Shown here in pieces: positions 52,006-62,600 of a stretch of DNA of 64,000 nt. The stretch's first letter is position 1. The number at the start of each line of letters is the position of its first letter. Source of the DNA: Atrina japonica (Eukaryota > Mollusca > Bivalvia > Pterioida > Pinnidae). A program made the translations under genes and the position numbers. The DNA lies in the NCBI GenBank assembly GCA_030159075.1, contig BROG01000131.1:573501-637500 (forward strand), written 5' to 3'. The notes beneath the pieces were generated by a model, which saw nothing but the letters and a program-made list of their open reading frames with translations, was not told where the DNA came from and did not search any database.

Positions 52006-52821
52006 TGTTAGCTCTGGGTATAACCCCCAACCTGGAGGCCCAGGGAGTTTGTAGTCGAGGTCTCCTACCCATAGATTGGTTGCTGACCAAGACTAATGAG
52101 CCAAATCTACCAGATTTTACATCAGAGTTTTCCTTCTCCTATATGAGGTACCAACCAAGGCTATCGGTCCTTATCTGACCGGCATTAACCCATAGCTGGG
52201 GCAAGGATGATGAGTGCTAGGGCATGTCCACGCGTCTGTGGGTCTACACACTGTATCTCTGGGCCCTTGCTGCTCCAATATCCACTACAAGTTGGCCTAA
52301 GAGAATATACCCTAGTAAGTGTGTCCTGCCGCGTGGAAGGACTATCAAAATAAAGGTCTTGGCTTTTGTAGAGGCTATATACTGGGGGACATCCCGATAG
52401 TCCGACGGTTCGATAGTCCGACGGTCCGATAGTCCGACGGTTCGATAGTCCGACGGTCCGATGGTTTGGATACTTTTGGTACATTTTTTTACCTTTTGAA
52501 CCTTGACCTTTGACCTTTTTTCAGTTCATTATAGAAAATACATAGGCGTAGGGAGCGGGGGGGGGCAGAGGGCGGCCCCCCACTTTTTCTGAGCCATGAG
52601 ATTTAACTGTCGGACTATCGGACCGTCGGACTATCGGACCGGACTATCGACATGTCACCCTTTTTGTTCTGTTAAATCCTCTTGATAGCCATGAGATTTA
52701 ACTGTCGGACTATCGGACCGTCGGACTATCGGACCGTCGGACTATCGACATGTCACCATATACTGGCAGGAAAGACTTACTCGCTCGGCTCTTTTTTTCA
52801 CTCACAAGTGTGGGCTAACCA
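52006..52821 (+). mobile_element. Candidate 3' LTR of the gypsy remnant, carrying an insertion
   Basis: A purine tract (AGGGCGGGA, 51996..52004) precedes TGTTAGCTCTGGG. The proposed end is GTGTGGGCTAACCA, the inverse of the start. An AATAAA lies at 52349..52354, as expected in an LTR. Removing the 373-bp insertion leaves about 435 bp. No 5' LTR was seen, so the borders rest on these signals alone. A TGG just after the end (52829) could be a primer-site-like match or chance. Confidence 0.5.
52385..52757. mobile_element. Non-autonomous TIR element with subterminal tandem repeats, inserted in the LTR
   Basis: The left end GGGGACATCCCGATAGTCCG and inverted right end GGTGACATGTCGATAGTCCG match at 21 of 24 positions including the next bases. 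It is flanked by ATATACTG(G) on both sides (52377..52384/5 and 52758..52765/6), a target duplication of 8 or 9 bp. Just inside each end the phrase GATAGTCCGACGGTC is repeated in tandem, inverted between the two sides. The right terminal block (from GCCATGAGATTTAACTGTCG) is present twice. No coding capacity. The 8-9 bp duplication points to a hAT, Mutator or Merlin relative. Confidence 0.85.
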
Positions 52822-53477
52822 GCGACAGTGGCAAAGTGTTAGGTTCATCACCACACTAGACGCATTTCACATCCCTGCGGCAGAAGCCACCAACACATAT
52901 TTTGTTGTTGTTGTTTGGTTGTTGTTGTTTTTTTTAGATTTTAGTTGAAATAACTGAAAAACAAAAGGCCCAAGAGAGATGAAAGACGGTGGAGTGGAGA
53001 GCAAAAGAGATGGTGGGAAGAAGATAGCCAGAGGAAAGAAGGAGAACGAATGGATGAGAGAAGGCCATTCCAGGGGTGGAGGGCACTACTTAGACGACCA
53101 GGGCACACTTTTTCATCTGGGGAGATGGGATACCAAGATTAAGGCAGTTGTGCGTAGGTTAGATGAAGAGTAAGATGGTGATTTGTTGATTAAGATTTAT
53201 ATAGCCATGATGGTAGAAGTTACTGTTCCAGTCAAATGTTTATGTCGGGGATAAATTTAATGTAGGATATTTGTTTACATCTAGGACCTGCTCTTCGACT
53301 CTCTCTCTCTCTCATAATGTTGCATATAGATATACATATACATGTATTTTATGTAATACGATATTAATGTGCATTTTTCTCCCATAAACATTATTGCAGT
53401 CTGTCCTGGTAGAATGGAAGTAAGCGCGGTGTATAATCGTTGTTTAGATGGCATGCGTCATAACATGTTTGAGTTAT
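52822..53477. other. Flank of the gypsy remnant, no gene recognised
   Basis: A 64-codon basic frame at 52979..53173 (Lys/Arg/Gly-rich) resembles nothing I can name. It could be leftover gag-like sequence or chance. A short CT run lies at about 53300. Confidence 0.4.
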
Positions 53478-53482
53478 AAGTT

Positions 53483-53714
53483 CATAGGCGTCGGAGCCGG
53501 GGGGCTAAGGGGGGCTTAGCCCCCCCCCCCCACTTTTTTGCAAAGATAGGCATAGGTGTTGAAAATTGAAGCTTAGCCCCCAAGACGTTTCTGGCGTGTG
53601 TGTGTTTTAAGTTGGTTTAGCCCCCCCCCCCTCCCCCTTCTGGCGCACTTCTGGCGTGTGTGTGTTTTAAGTTGGTTTAGCCCCCCCACTTTCAATTTGC
53701 TTCCGACGCCTATG
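53483..53714. mobile_element. Foldback element with CATAGGCGTCGGAGC ends and AAGTT duplication
   Basis: The left end CATAGGCGTCGGAGC and inverted right end CATAGGCGTCGGAAGC are followed inward by long G or C runs. AAGTT lies immediately outside both ends (53478..53482 and 53715..53719). Inside, GGCGTGTGTGTGTTTTAAG and GTTGGTTTAGCCCCCC occur twice. A related C-rich phrase with CATAGGCGTAGGGAGC lies inside the 52385..52757 element. Confidence 0.75.
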
Positions 53715-55798
53715 AAGTTTATGATATGTGCAATGTATAGAGGTCTATACATTTTCCTTTTCGAAGTGTGCAGTGTTTAACGAGAAATTGTGGAGTGTTT
53801 GGTGAGGACATCAATTTTTTAAGCGGAGGAAGATGTGAAGTATTGCTAGTTTGCGTTGCAGTTTAGAGGTCACTAAATTGCGAGTTCAGCCTCACGAGTG
53901 GTCACAGGAAACAGTAGCTATTACAATTATTTTATTTCCAAATTGGGTCTATATTTCATGATTGTGAATTTTTGTACAGTATCCTACTGTGAAATATCGA
54001 TAGGTCTAGTTTGCATTGCGGTTTAGAGGTCACTAATGCGAAATCATACTCACGAGAACTATGGTCAGAGGATAAAGGGCTACAATGATTTTACTTCCAT
54101 ACGCATCTATTTGTCATGACTATGAATTAATTTGTACATTATCATACCATAATTATATATTTGATTGACCACGACGTTCATTGTCAATACAATTTGTCTA
54201 CATAACTGAGCATTTCGTTGTTTCAATGCATTTCGTATGGCACTCGTAGTAACTTCCCGACTCATTTCCAATTATTTGACCCTTGTAATTAGCCTAAGGT
54301 TCAATTCTGTATATATACATTTCAATATTTGTGTCAAATTTCTTCGACCTTGGGCATACCACAGACGAAGGACCTTGAGGAGGTCACACACGTCCGGGTT
54401 CGTTACAGCTGGTCGCCTTGAACAGTAGTGTGACCAGTAATCCGATTAATGTAGCCCTAGACTTTAGATTAGGGGGGTTGTGATTTCGATCCTCAACGTC
54501 CTGAAGGTAAAGGCTAAATTCCCTAAAATAATTACCATTGAGCATACATGTTTCATAATCTAACAATTTTCGGAATATATCTCAAGTCACATTAAAATGG
54601 ATCAAAGATGGTAGTAACTCGTTTGAGAGAGAGAGAAAAAGGACGCGTCTGTTAAATACGTGTACTAATGAAACCCTTATGGCAGAACATTTCAAACAAA
54701 TATTTTTTTCTAGTAGCCTATGGTCAATATGGAGGTTAGTGGGTCAAAACAGCCACTGTCGAATCCAGTATTTTTTACAAAGGGGTAAGGGAGGGGTCAC
54801 ACAATTTAACTTTTTAAAATTGTTATACACTACATGCCTCACTGAATTTTTTTTTTTCAAATTAGTGGATAAATTATGAAGCAAGAATCTGTTCGAGGCT
54901 TGGGGAACACAATGAAATTTGAAACCCCAAAGAATCATTTTTAGCAAAAATAGATCATAACAAATGTGAAACGGTACTTTCCAGGGATATGCTTTCGCGG
55001 AAACTATTTTTATACATCCCGAGAGTCCAGCTTGAAGCTTCTAGACACATAGGTATTATCTGTTTATGCTTCATAAGTATCACATTGAAAGACCGATAAA
55101 CATCCCAAAATGAAAGAAAATTCAGCAAACATAAACTATATTAAGAGACAAATGCAAGGCGGTTCGAGATTTTCAAACCTGGAAGCCAAAAGAGGCGTTT
55201 TCTAGATTCCGGACACCAAATTCACATTCCGGTATAGGTTTTCCCGAGGTCTTAACATGCTCTATAAAAGAAAATAAATCCGTTTGGAAGCCCAGAAAGG
55301 CAATTATATGGCTTCCTAACACTCATTGGGGCCCATTTTTTTTATCTCTAACGCATTAAATTGACAGACTTATCATCCCCCACATTAAATTGATTTCAGT
55401 AAACATAGAGTTTACATAACATAAAGTCGCATGAGCAATGTATGAGGCGGAGTTCCCGAAAATTGTTTAACTCTAAAAGCTCCAATAGCTCATTTTCTGG
55501 TTAAAGACATTGAAATTAACTTATACAGGTACGTAATTATTATAATTATCTGGAATACAATGTTAGAATGTTATATTGATCCCCACGTCCCTCTAAACCC
55601 GTCAATGCGCCCCTTTTAACGAAAAATTATTTTCAATTTTAGGAGACGTGACGAACAAACAAAAGACTAAAAACATCATTAGGAACGCGAAATAATATTA
55701 ATAAGATAACGCTAAGGATATATGACTAATTCAAACAACAAATGTAAAAATAAACTGATGAAAATTCAGTAGGGCATATAATGGTGAAAGTAGTGGAT

Positions 55799-55857
55799 TT
55801 TTTCAGTTCTAGCACAGACGTATATATGCTTATACGTCTCTGCTAGAACTGAAAAAT
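55799..55857. repeat. Hairpin, 26-bp arms with one mismatch
   Basis: TTCAGTTCTAGCACAGACGT and the inverse of ACGTCTCTGCTAGAACTGAA differ at one position; the loop is TATGCT. Confidence 0.9.
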
Positions 55858-55990
55858 GTAGGCTAGATCTAACACATTATGCCTCAGTTTCTAGGTCTGT
55901 GGTACAGTGCCATAAGTTTATGAACAATCCATAAGTTTCGGTATATTTTTGACATTTTAGTCTAGATCTAGACTTATATATAGGCCGAAT

Positions 55991-56057
55991 TTTCTGCCCC
56001 GATTTTAAGCGATTTTGTTTTATGTTACCAAAAAAACGCTTAAAATCGGGGCAGAAA
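55991..56057. repeat. Inverted pair of the CGGGGCAGAAA dispersed motif
   Basis: Perfect 21-bp arms (TTTCTGCCCCGATTTTAAGC plus G) at 55991..56011 and 56037..56057 with a 25-nt spacer. Both arms continue outward weakly into GGCCTA / GGTCTA. Single copies of the motif occur elsewhere in the window. Confidence 0.9.
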
Positions 56058-56345
56058 TGTTGGTCTAGACTTTTATAGTATGCCTGTAGTCTCATTTCTT
56101 TAAATTCTCTTGTGATACTAAAATTCCGAGTGCAACATATTTTCTTTGCAACAAGTAGGTCTATTTTCTATGAGCAATTTAAGTAAGAACAGATTCCAAG
56201 CCCAAAGTCTAAATATGATGGAATTAAGAACTAATCGGGATTCAACGTTCCTGTTTTGACTTTTATGTGATCCTATCGGAAATGTGTATGTTAGATCATT
56301 ATGTATTGGCAGATGTTAGAACGGATTTAATTGGCTGATTTATCT

Positions 56346-56352
56346 TATATAA
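56346..56352 (+). promoter_or_regulatory. TATA-like box of the SHMT gene
   Basis: TATATAA followed by G, about 108 bp upstream of a good splice donor. Transcription would then start near 56377, in the pyrimidine-rich GGCCTTCCTATTTCTCC. Confidence 0.45.
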
Positions 56353-56376
56353 GCATGTGCTCTGCGGTTATCGGCC

Positions 56377-56459
56377 TTCCTATTTCTCCACTGAAATAAG
56401 CACGAGTCGTAATCGCGGGAAACGTCACGACGACGCATTCTGTTGAAAACATTTTAAAG
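56377..56459 (+). other. SHMT non-coding exon 1 (5' UTR), start approximate
   Basis: The end is set by the donor AAAG|GTAAGT at 56460. It contains CpG-rich, CRE-like AACGTCACGACGACG. The exon is inferred because the coding exon at 59394 opens right after a splice acceptor, so an upstream exon must exist. Confidence 0.5.
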
Positions 56460-59393
56460 GTAAGTAAAGTTACATAATCACATGTGACGTCGTTATTTTA
56501 CTTTTTTGTTTACAAAAGGAAATTCAGGCAGCCTAGATCTAGGCTTATTTCATGTTATTTATCTGTATAGGAAAATTATTGTTATTGTCTTACTAGTTTA
56601 TAACTATAAACGGTAAAGTTCTATAGGCTATGCCTATGCCATGGTTATATAAGTTGTTATCTTGCTATTAAGAGGACACAGACACAAATTATGATAAATA
56701 CTGAAAAAGTTTGTTCATGGTCAAAGAAATTATTTTCTTAAAAGCACTGTGAAACGTGTTTATGCTAAAAAAAAAAGATCAATATAGGCCTAAATAAAGA
56801 AATATAGATGTATAAAATTAAGCCAAATCTACCTGGCTGTACCACTTACTTTTCTGTTATAACTTACATTTCAGTAGATCTATAACCTCAGAAATTACAT
56901 AATCTAAAACTTGTTCAAGCTAGATCAATTTGGTTTATTCAGTTGTTTTTAAATACCTTGTTAGTTCTGAGTGATAACATTAATGCATGACAATAAAACA
57001 CTAGATCTTTGACCTTCCTGTCACAGCAATCAGTTGTGCACAGAGATATAAATAGGTGTGCACTACAAGTAAAACTGCATGTTGGTGTTCTAAACATTCC
57101 TGATTACTAAAAGAAACCTTGTTGTAGTTCAAGGATTTTTAAAACTGGAATTTTAAATTTGACAAGTTCTTTGCATTCTGTTATATGGAGGCACTTTTTT
57201 CTCTTTTTATCAATTAAAGGAAAAAATGCAGATTTATGCAGGATGATGAGTGATCACTCGTTCAGACATAGGCATGTTAATATTTTTCTTAAACTTTAGA
57301 AAGATGCATCTGGAAGATGTTATATAAAAATAAATATAAGATAACTAAATCAAAATACAAACATTTTGTTATGTAAACAAACCTTGTGTTAAAGTACAAT
57401 GTATGTTTTGTTTGACATTGCTCAAGAATAAGGTTTGTCTGGATGTACGGGACAATTCCATTTTGCATGCGGACAAGTGGTTACCTCTCACTTGTCCAAA
57501 AAATGACATTTGGACAAGTTGATTTCAGGTATACTACTTGTCATGCAGATCAAATGGAAATTTTGTTATGTAAACAAACCTTGTGTTAAAGTATGTTTTG
57601 TTTGACATTGCTCAACAATAAGGTTTGTCTGGATGTACGGGACAATTCCATTTTGCATGTGGAGAAGTGGTTACCTCTCACTTGTCCAAAAAATGAAATT
57701 GTTGAAGACAAAAATTAATTCAATAAAGATTATTCTTGTTTAAACACAAAACTACATCTTTGAATGTTACTCAATTTTTGTATAAGTCCTTTTTAACATT
57801 TGGACAAGTTGATTTCAGGTATACTACTTGTCATGCAGATCAAATGGAAATTTTCATTATTATTTAAGCCTGCTCTATGTGTGTTGTTATTTATTGAAAA
57901 CTTTTTTGAACTTTTTACCATAGGCAGATTAGGGGGAGGTAGTGTTAACAAGGATTTTTTTCCAAGCCAAGTGCATAATTGCTGTTTATATGCATTGTAT
58001 ACAATGTACAATACAAATACTTACAGGTATATTTGGTTGCCAAGTCAAATGATAAATGAATATGTGATCTAGAGACACTTTACAAGTAAATATGTAAGGA
58101 AGCTATATATAGTTATCATTTTATAACCTACATGTAGTATTAGGCCTACATGTATGCTGTTTGTTGAGGTAAGACTTGGATTGTGAAAAGCAGATGGCAT
58201 TTCAGTGTACACTGTTAAACCAGGTCATCTAGGTCATTGTCAGTTTTCACCTTGACTCTAATGTCAATCAAAAAGTTACTTAGTGGAACAAGAACATATT
58301 AATCTGGTGGCATATAGGTTACATATGTATGTCACTGTGTATTGGTGTAGACATGTAACTTCTAGGTAAAGGTAGGAAATAATTTGCATTTAATTTCAAA
58401 GTTGGGTCACAATCTGTCAAAAAAAAAATGAAATTGGCATTTTTCATAATAAAAAATTGTAGCTTCTGGCACAGGATTATGGTTGTCTATGTGACGAACT
58501 TGAATTAACGTACTATATTCCCCCTTGACCTCCGGTGTCAGTCTTCATAGTTCAAGAAGATAACTGACTGATTATTCTGACTCAGCGTAATACCATTGCG
58601 AGGATGGCGATTTGAAGTATATTTCAGCAAGCTTTAGTGATCGTTCATGTTACATTGAGGTTACAACAAATACAAATCTTGTAACCTTTCTGTCAGTGGA
58701 TTTCATTTTAAGTCTTCATATTAGAATGGTAACCTACAGGTTATGGTCATTCCTTTTAGCATAACTTATAAATGGGTTACGACACTTTCTGTTATTTTGT
58801 GGCCTGTTTAGGTATTGCAGGACCTAAGGGTCTTGGATATGCAACCTCTGTTTTAGTGAACTATATCAGTTCTTCAGACTATCGGGCCTTTGAACAATTG
58901 GATCTTTGAACTAATGGGTCTTCGAACTATTGAACTATAGGACCCTCAAACTATCGGACCTCTGACTATGTGTAAATTTAAATTTTCTAGCCCAGGACTA
59001 AAAATATCATTAGTATATCTTCCTGCGGGTCCCTCGATTTTAATCGGCAGTTTTAAGTTTATACAGTTACAAGTTTAGTTCTCTTGTCCAATTCACATAA
59101 GATGGTGGGTTGGAGTAAACTTTTGATTTTCATACAGATGATTCTACTCACTTTTCGGTTATGACAAACTTCACGGGAAAACATTTTATTCCTCACTGGA
59201 TACTTGTAAATATGGTGACATGTAGGACTGATTACTCATGCCAGTGTATATGGAATTACTATACTTTGAATGTCTTGTAGTAATTCTGCCTTCTGTGAAG
59301 ATTCATAATGTACATCATAGTTGCTATACATCTAACCCACAAAGAAACTGTTCTATACTTCTCTTTTTAATAAATGAATAATTTTTCCCCTAG
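56460..59393 (+). other. SHMT intron 1, in the 5' UTR (2.9 kb)
   Basis: Ends TTTTTCCCCTAG. It holds a tandem duplication (57363..57849) and, at 58850..58975, a degenerate run of phrases such as ACTATCGGACC and GGACCCTCAAACTATCGGACC that recalls the GATAGTCCGACGGTC repeats at 52.4-52.75 kb. No other coding sequence was recognised. Confidence 0.5.
57363..57849. repeat. Tandem duplication with one copy ~95 bp longer
   Basis: Copy 1 (57363..57559) and copy 2 (57560..57849) both start ATTTTGTTATGTAAACAAAC and end CATGCAGATCAAATGGAA with few differences. Copy 2 has about 95 extra bases (roughly 57697..57793) between CCAAAAAATG and ACATTTGGACAAG. Confidence 0.9.
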
Positions 59394-59408
59394 AAAATAA
59401 GATAAAAG
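59394..59408 (+). other. SHMT exon 2, 5' UTR part
   Basis: Fifteen bases between the acceptor CCCCTAG and the ATG. Confidence 0.6.
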
Positions 59409-59620
59409 ATGGCGTTGAACGGATCAGGTGATCATCTGAATCTAGAGATGGACATATCACAAGATGATCCAGAAATTGCAGACCTTATACGTAAAGAGAA
59501 AAGAAGACAAGTTTGTGGCTTGGAACTGATTGCATCTGAAAATTTCACAAGTAGAGCTGTTTTACAAGCTCTAGGGTCATGTTTAACAAATAAATATTCA
59601 GAAGGACAGCCAGGCCAAAG
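59409..59620 (+). CDS. SHMT1: Serine hydroxymethyltransferase, first coding exon (gene runs off the right edge)
   Basis: Codes for the first 70 residues plus two bases of Arg71, ending at donor AG|GTAAGT. SHMT is the PLP enzyme that moves the one-carbon unit of serine to tetrahydrofolate, giving glycine. The block [20 protein letters not shown], then NKYSEG.PGQR, is the SHMT N-terminal signature, with catalytic-region E44 and Y63 present. There is no arginine-rich mitochondrial leader, so the product is cytosolic (SHMT1-like) unless another start exists. Residue 67 is Gln (EGQPGQR) where human SHMT1 has Tyr (EGYPGQR). The next exon should begin with the G completing Arg71 and code for YYGG; it is not found before 64000. 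Confidence 0.92.
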
Positions 59621-62600
59621 GTAAGTGGAGTTTGTGTTTTGAGACATAAAATTTAGTTTGACAACCTCTGGCAAATAATGAACTCTTCTTTACATCAATG
59701 TACTTAAACCAGTCTAAATGTGTCTTTAGGGGTAAATAAGAGATGTGACTGGTTATGCAGTACACAATGTCTTGATATAAGTGAAAAATCTCAAAGATTT
59801 TCCTACCTCCAAAATTCTGGGTCCAGGGTAAGAAAAATTTCGGAAATTTATGTTTTAACTAAAATAGAAAAAGTAAATCCAAATGAGGTATTTGTTTCAA
59901 ATTACTTTATTTATTTTTTGGGGGGTTGTACAACTCCAAAATTGTGATTTTTCATGCTTTTGGGGAAGTACTAGTCAATAGAAGCTAACAGCAGACCAAT
60001 TCTGTTGGTTATTTTCAAGAAAAACAATGCAAATTGTCGGCTGCTTTCTCTGTTACTGACTTCTATCAACACACAAAGTTTAGCTATACCTGCTTGCTGA
60101 CTACTTAACATGTTTTGTAATGCGTCTCCTACTCCAAAAACTATTGACATAGGAATATAGAGTACAGTAAAGTGAGGATATTTTCACTAGAGGTTAATAT
60201 TTAAATGTAAAATATTTTGATTTTGGTTAATTTATGCAGCTGTACTTGTAGTAATTAAATAAATTTTATATGCATCTTTTCTTTGATAATTGGTTTGCAT
60301 GGGCAGGGTTAGAAAAATCCACTCGCCCACTTGCATTGGCTAGTAAAAAAATTGTTTCAGGCAAGTAAATATACATAATGAACTCGCCCATGTGGTGAGT
60401 GCTGATGCCCTACTGAAAATCTGTTATCCCTTTTAAATTTCGAAACTGATCCATTTCCTTCTATTTTAAGTTCAAAATACATTACAATGAACAATTAAAA
60501 ACTTAAATAATTATTTTATTAACAAAATAAACATATTAGTCTTTACCTCATGCCCAAAAATGTCACAGAACACATTGTGTGTTGACAGCTGATATTTGCA
60601 GTTTGTTGTGGAAGTGGAAGTTGGATGTGTGTAAATAAAAGAACCAATACCAAATGGACCTGAATTTCACTATTTGGTAAAATAATCATAACACTATAAT
60701 TTGTATAGAAGTTGTAAAATCAGAATTAAATGTAAGTGAATGATAAAAATAGTACCTCAAAACTAATATGAATTAAGGCAAAGCCTTGAAAGTGAGCACA
60801 GCTCGCTCATTGTTTGGACAATTTTTAAAAGTAAAACTTCTTATTGAAATGCCCATGTATCAATACATGGTTAAATCAGGATTTTACCCTAATCCCTTTA
60901 GAGATTCTGTCTGATGGGGCAACCCGACAGAATCTCCAAAGGGGTTTATTAAGATTTTACTCAATCCAAAAAATTGCTTAAAATCGGGACATAAAGTTCG
61001 GCCTAAGCTTCTACCAATACTATATATAAAAATAGGAAACCCAAAATTCTGTATGATACATGTTTTACTAAGATAAAAAAATTATGAAACACCTGTGTAA
61101 ATTTGTTTGATATGTTTCCTCCTTTTATGAAAGCTGATTGCAATAATGTTATAGCAAAGTATACATCAAATCATGTAGACAGTTACGTGAGAGTTACCTC
61201 CCGTTATTTTTTTTATTTCAAATATATTTGTCAAAACGTAATAATTTTACAAAAATGATATCAAATCTAGTAAAATGAAATCAGTTAAATTTATACACCT
61301 GTTTTCTTTAACATAACCCTGTGTATTTCTCTAATTTACATTAGAAATATATTAAAAACGTCCCAAGAAAGTTATCATTTTAAAACACCGACTCTGTCAC
61401 TGCACCATGCACCTTACTATAAACACTGCCTCGCCACCTGATTGATTGCCAGTAGATGGGAGGTCAAGTTGAGCCTCTGGTTTGTTACTGGCAAGTCTGT
61501 TTAACATGCAACCAGTGAACAAATACTATGAAATGACCATTTAGTTTCGATAGATAGTTGTTATACAATATATCAAATTAAATGTCTTTGTATATTTCAT
61601 TTTACTTTTAATAATGTTCTAGTGCTAAAATGTACAGATAGTCAGGAAATGATACACAAAATAGAACACGTAGCATGAGACACTGTTACGACGTGGGGCG
61701 CGGCCCGACACAGCCCGACAGAATTATTCATCCGCGCTACCATGGTGCTATCGGAAATTTCTGTGGAGAACATTGACATATACAAATAGATTCCAAAATA
61801 TCTGCATACATTTTATTTATACTCTGTCATGAACCTCTGTGAAAACTTGTTGAAATAACAAATAACCTGTCTCTTCTCCTGTATGTCTCAAATATTTAAT
61901 GTGTCCTCATTTACAATTATTTTCATTATAATTTTTACAGAAAATGACGGACTGCACAATGACATCAGTACTTACATATGAGAGAACAATATATTGTTTC
62001 CCAACTCGATGCCGGAAAAAATTCCAATAAAATAAAATAATTTCCCTACCTACTTACCTACCCATAGGTAAAAGGTCAGAGTGGATAAACAGCAAACAGA
62101 GAATATTTTATGTCTCTATTTTAGTTTATATGTTGCCTGTGAAATAAATGTTCATAGATAAACTGAAATTCTGCACCTTATTTGACATATCTTTCCTCGT
62201 GATTCTTGCATTAAGACAATGAGACAATAGGCTGGTGGCAAGTGCAAACTACTAGTTTATATATACATGTTGCAAATTTTTGTCAAATTCTGGTGGTTGA
62301 TTTGATTGGCCAATGGGATAACTTTCAAAAAATCCTGCTAGCGCTGTTACAGTGAAAACTGTCCTTGGTCTTACTCATGCTTTCAAACCAGCAATATAGA
62401 GAGCCTAGGCTTTATTTATCAGTGGTCATACTTATTTGTCTGTGATTGCTCAAAATATGCACCAAACAGGAACAAAAATTAGGCAGAAAATTAGCCAATT
62501 TCTTGTTTATCCAATGATGAGAAAACATCTGTATACTTAAAAGAGCATCAGAATAGTCAATACCAACATTCAACAAGACTCAAATGTATCACAATTATGA

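Larger units (their letters stand above)
53720..56340. other. Intergenic region upstream of SHMT
   Basis: No gene recognised; frames are short. It contains two hairpins (55799..55857 and 55991..56057) and a doubled phrase CTAGTTTGCGTTGCAGTTTA / CTAGTTTGCATTGCGGTTTA (53847 and 54007). Confidence 0.5.

Noticed and set aside
52979..53173. 64-codon basic ORF
   Set aside because: No recognisable domain or splice support; kept only as a possible gag leftover in the flank note.
56460..59393. Alternative mitochondrial-leader exon for SHMT
   Set aside because: I found no Met followed by an arginine-rich leader with a fitting donor in this intron.
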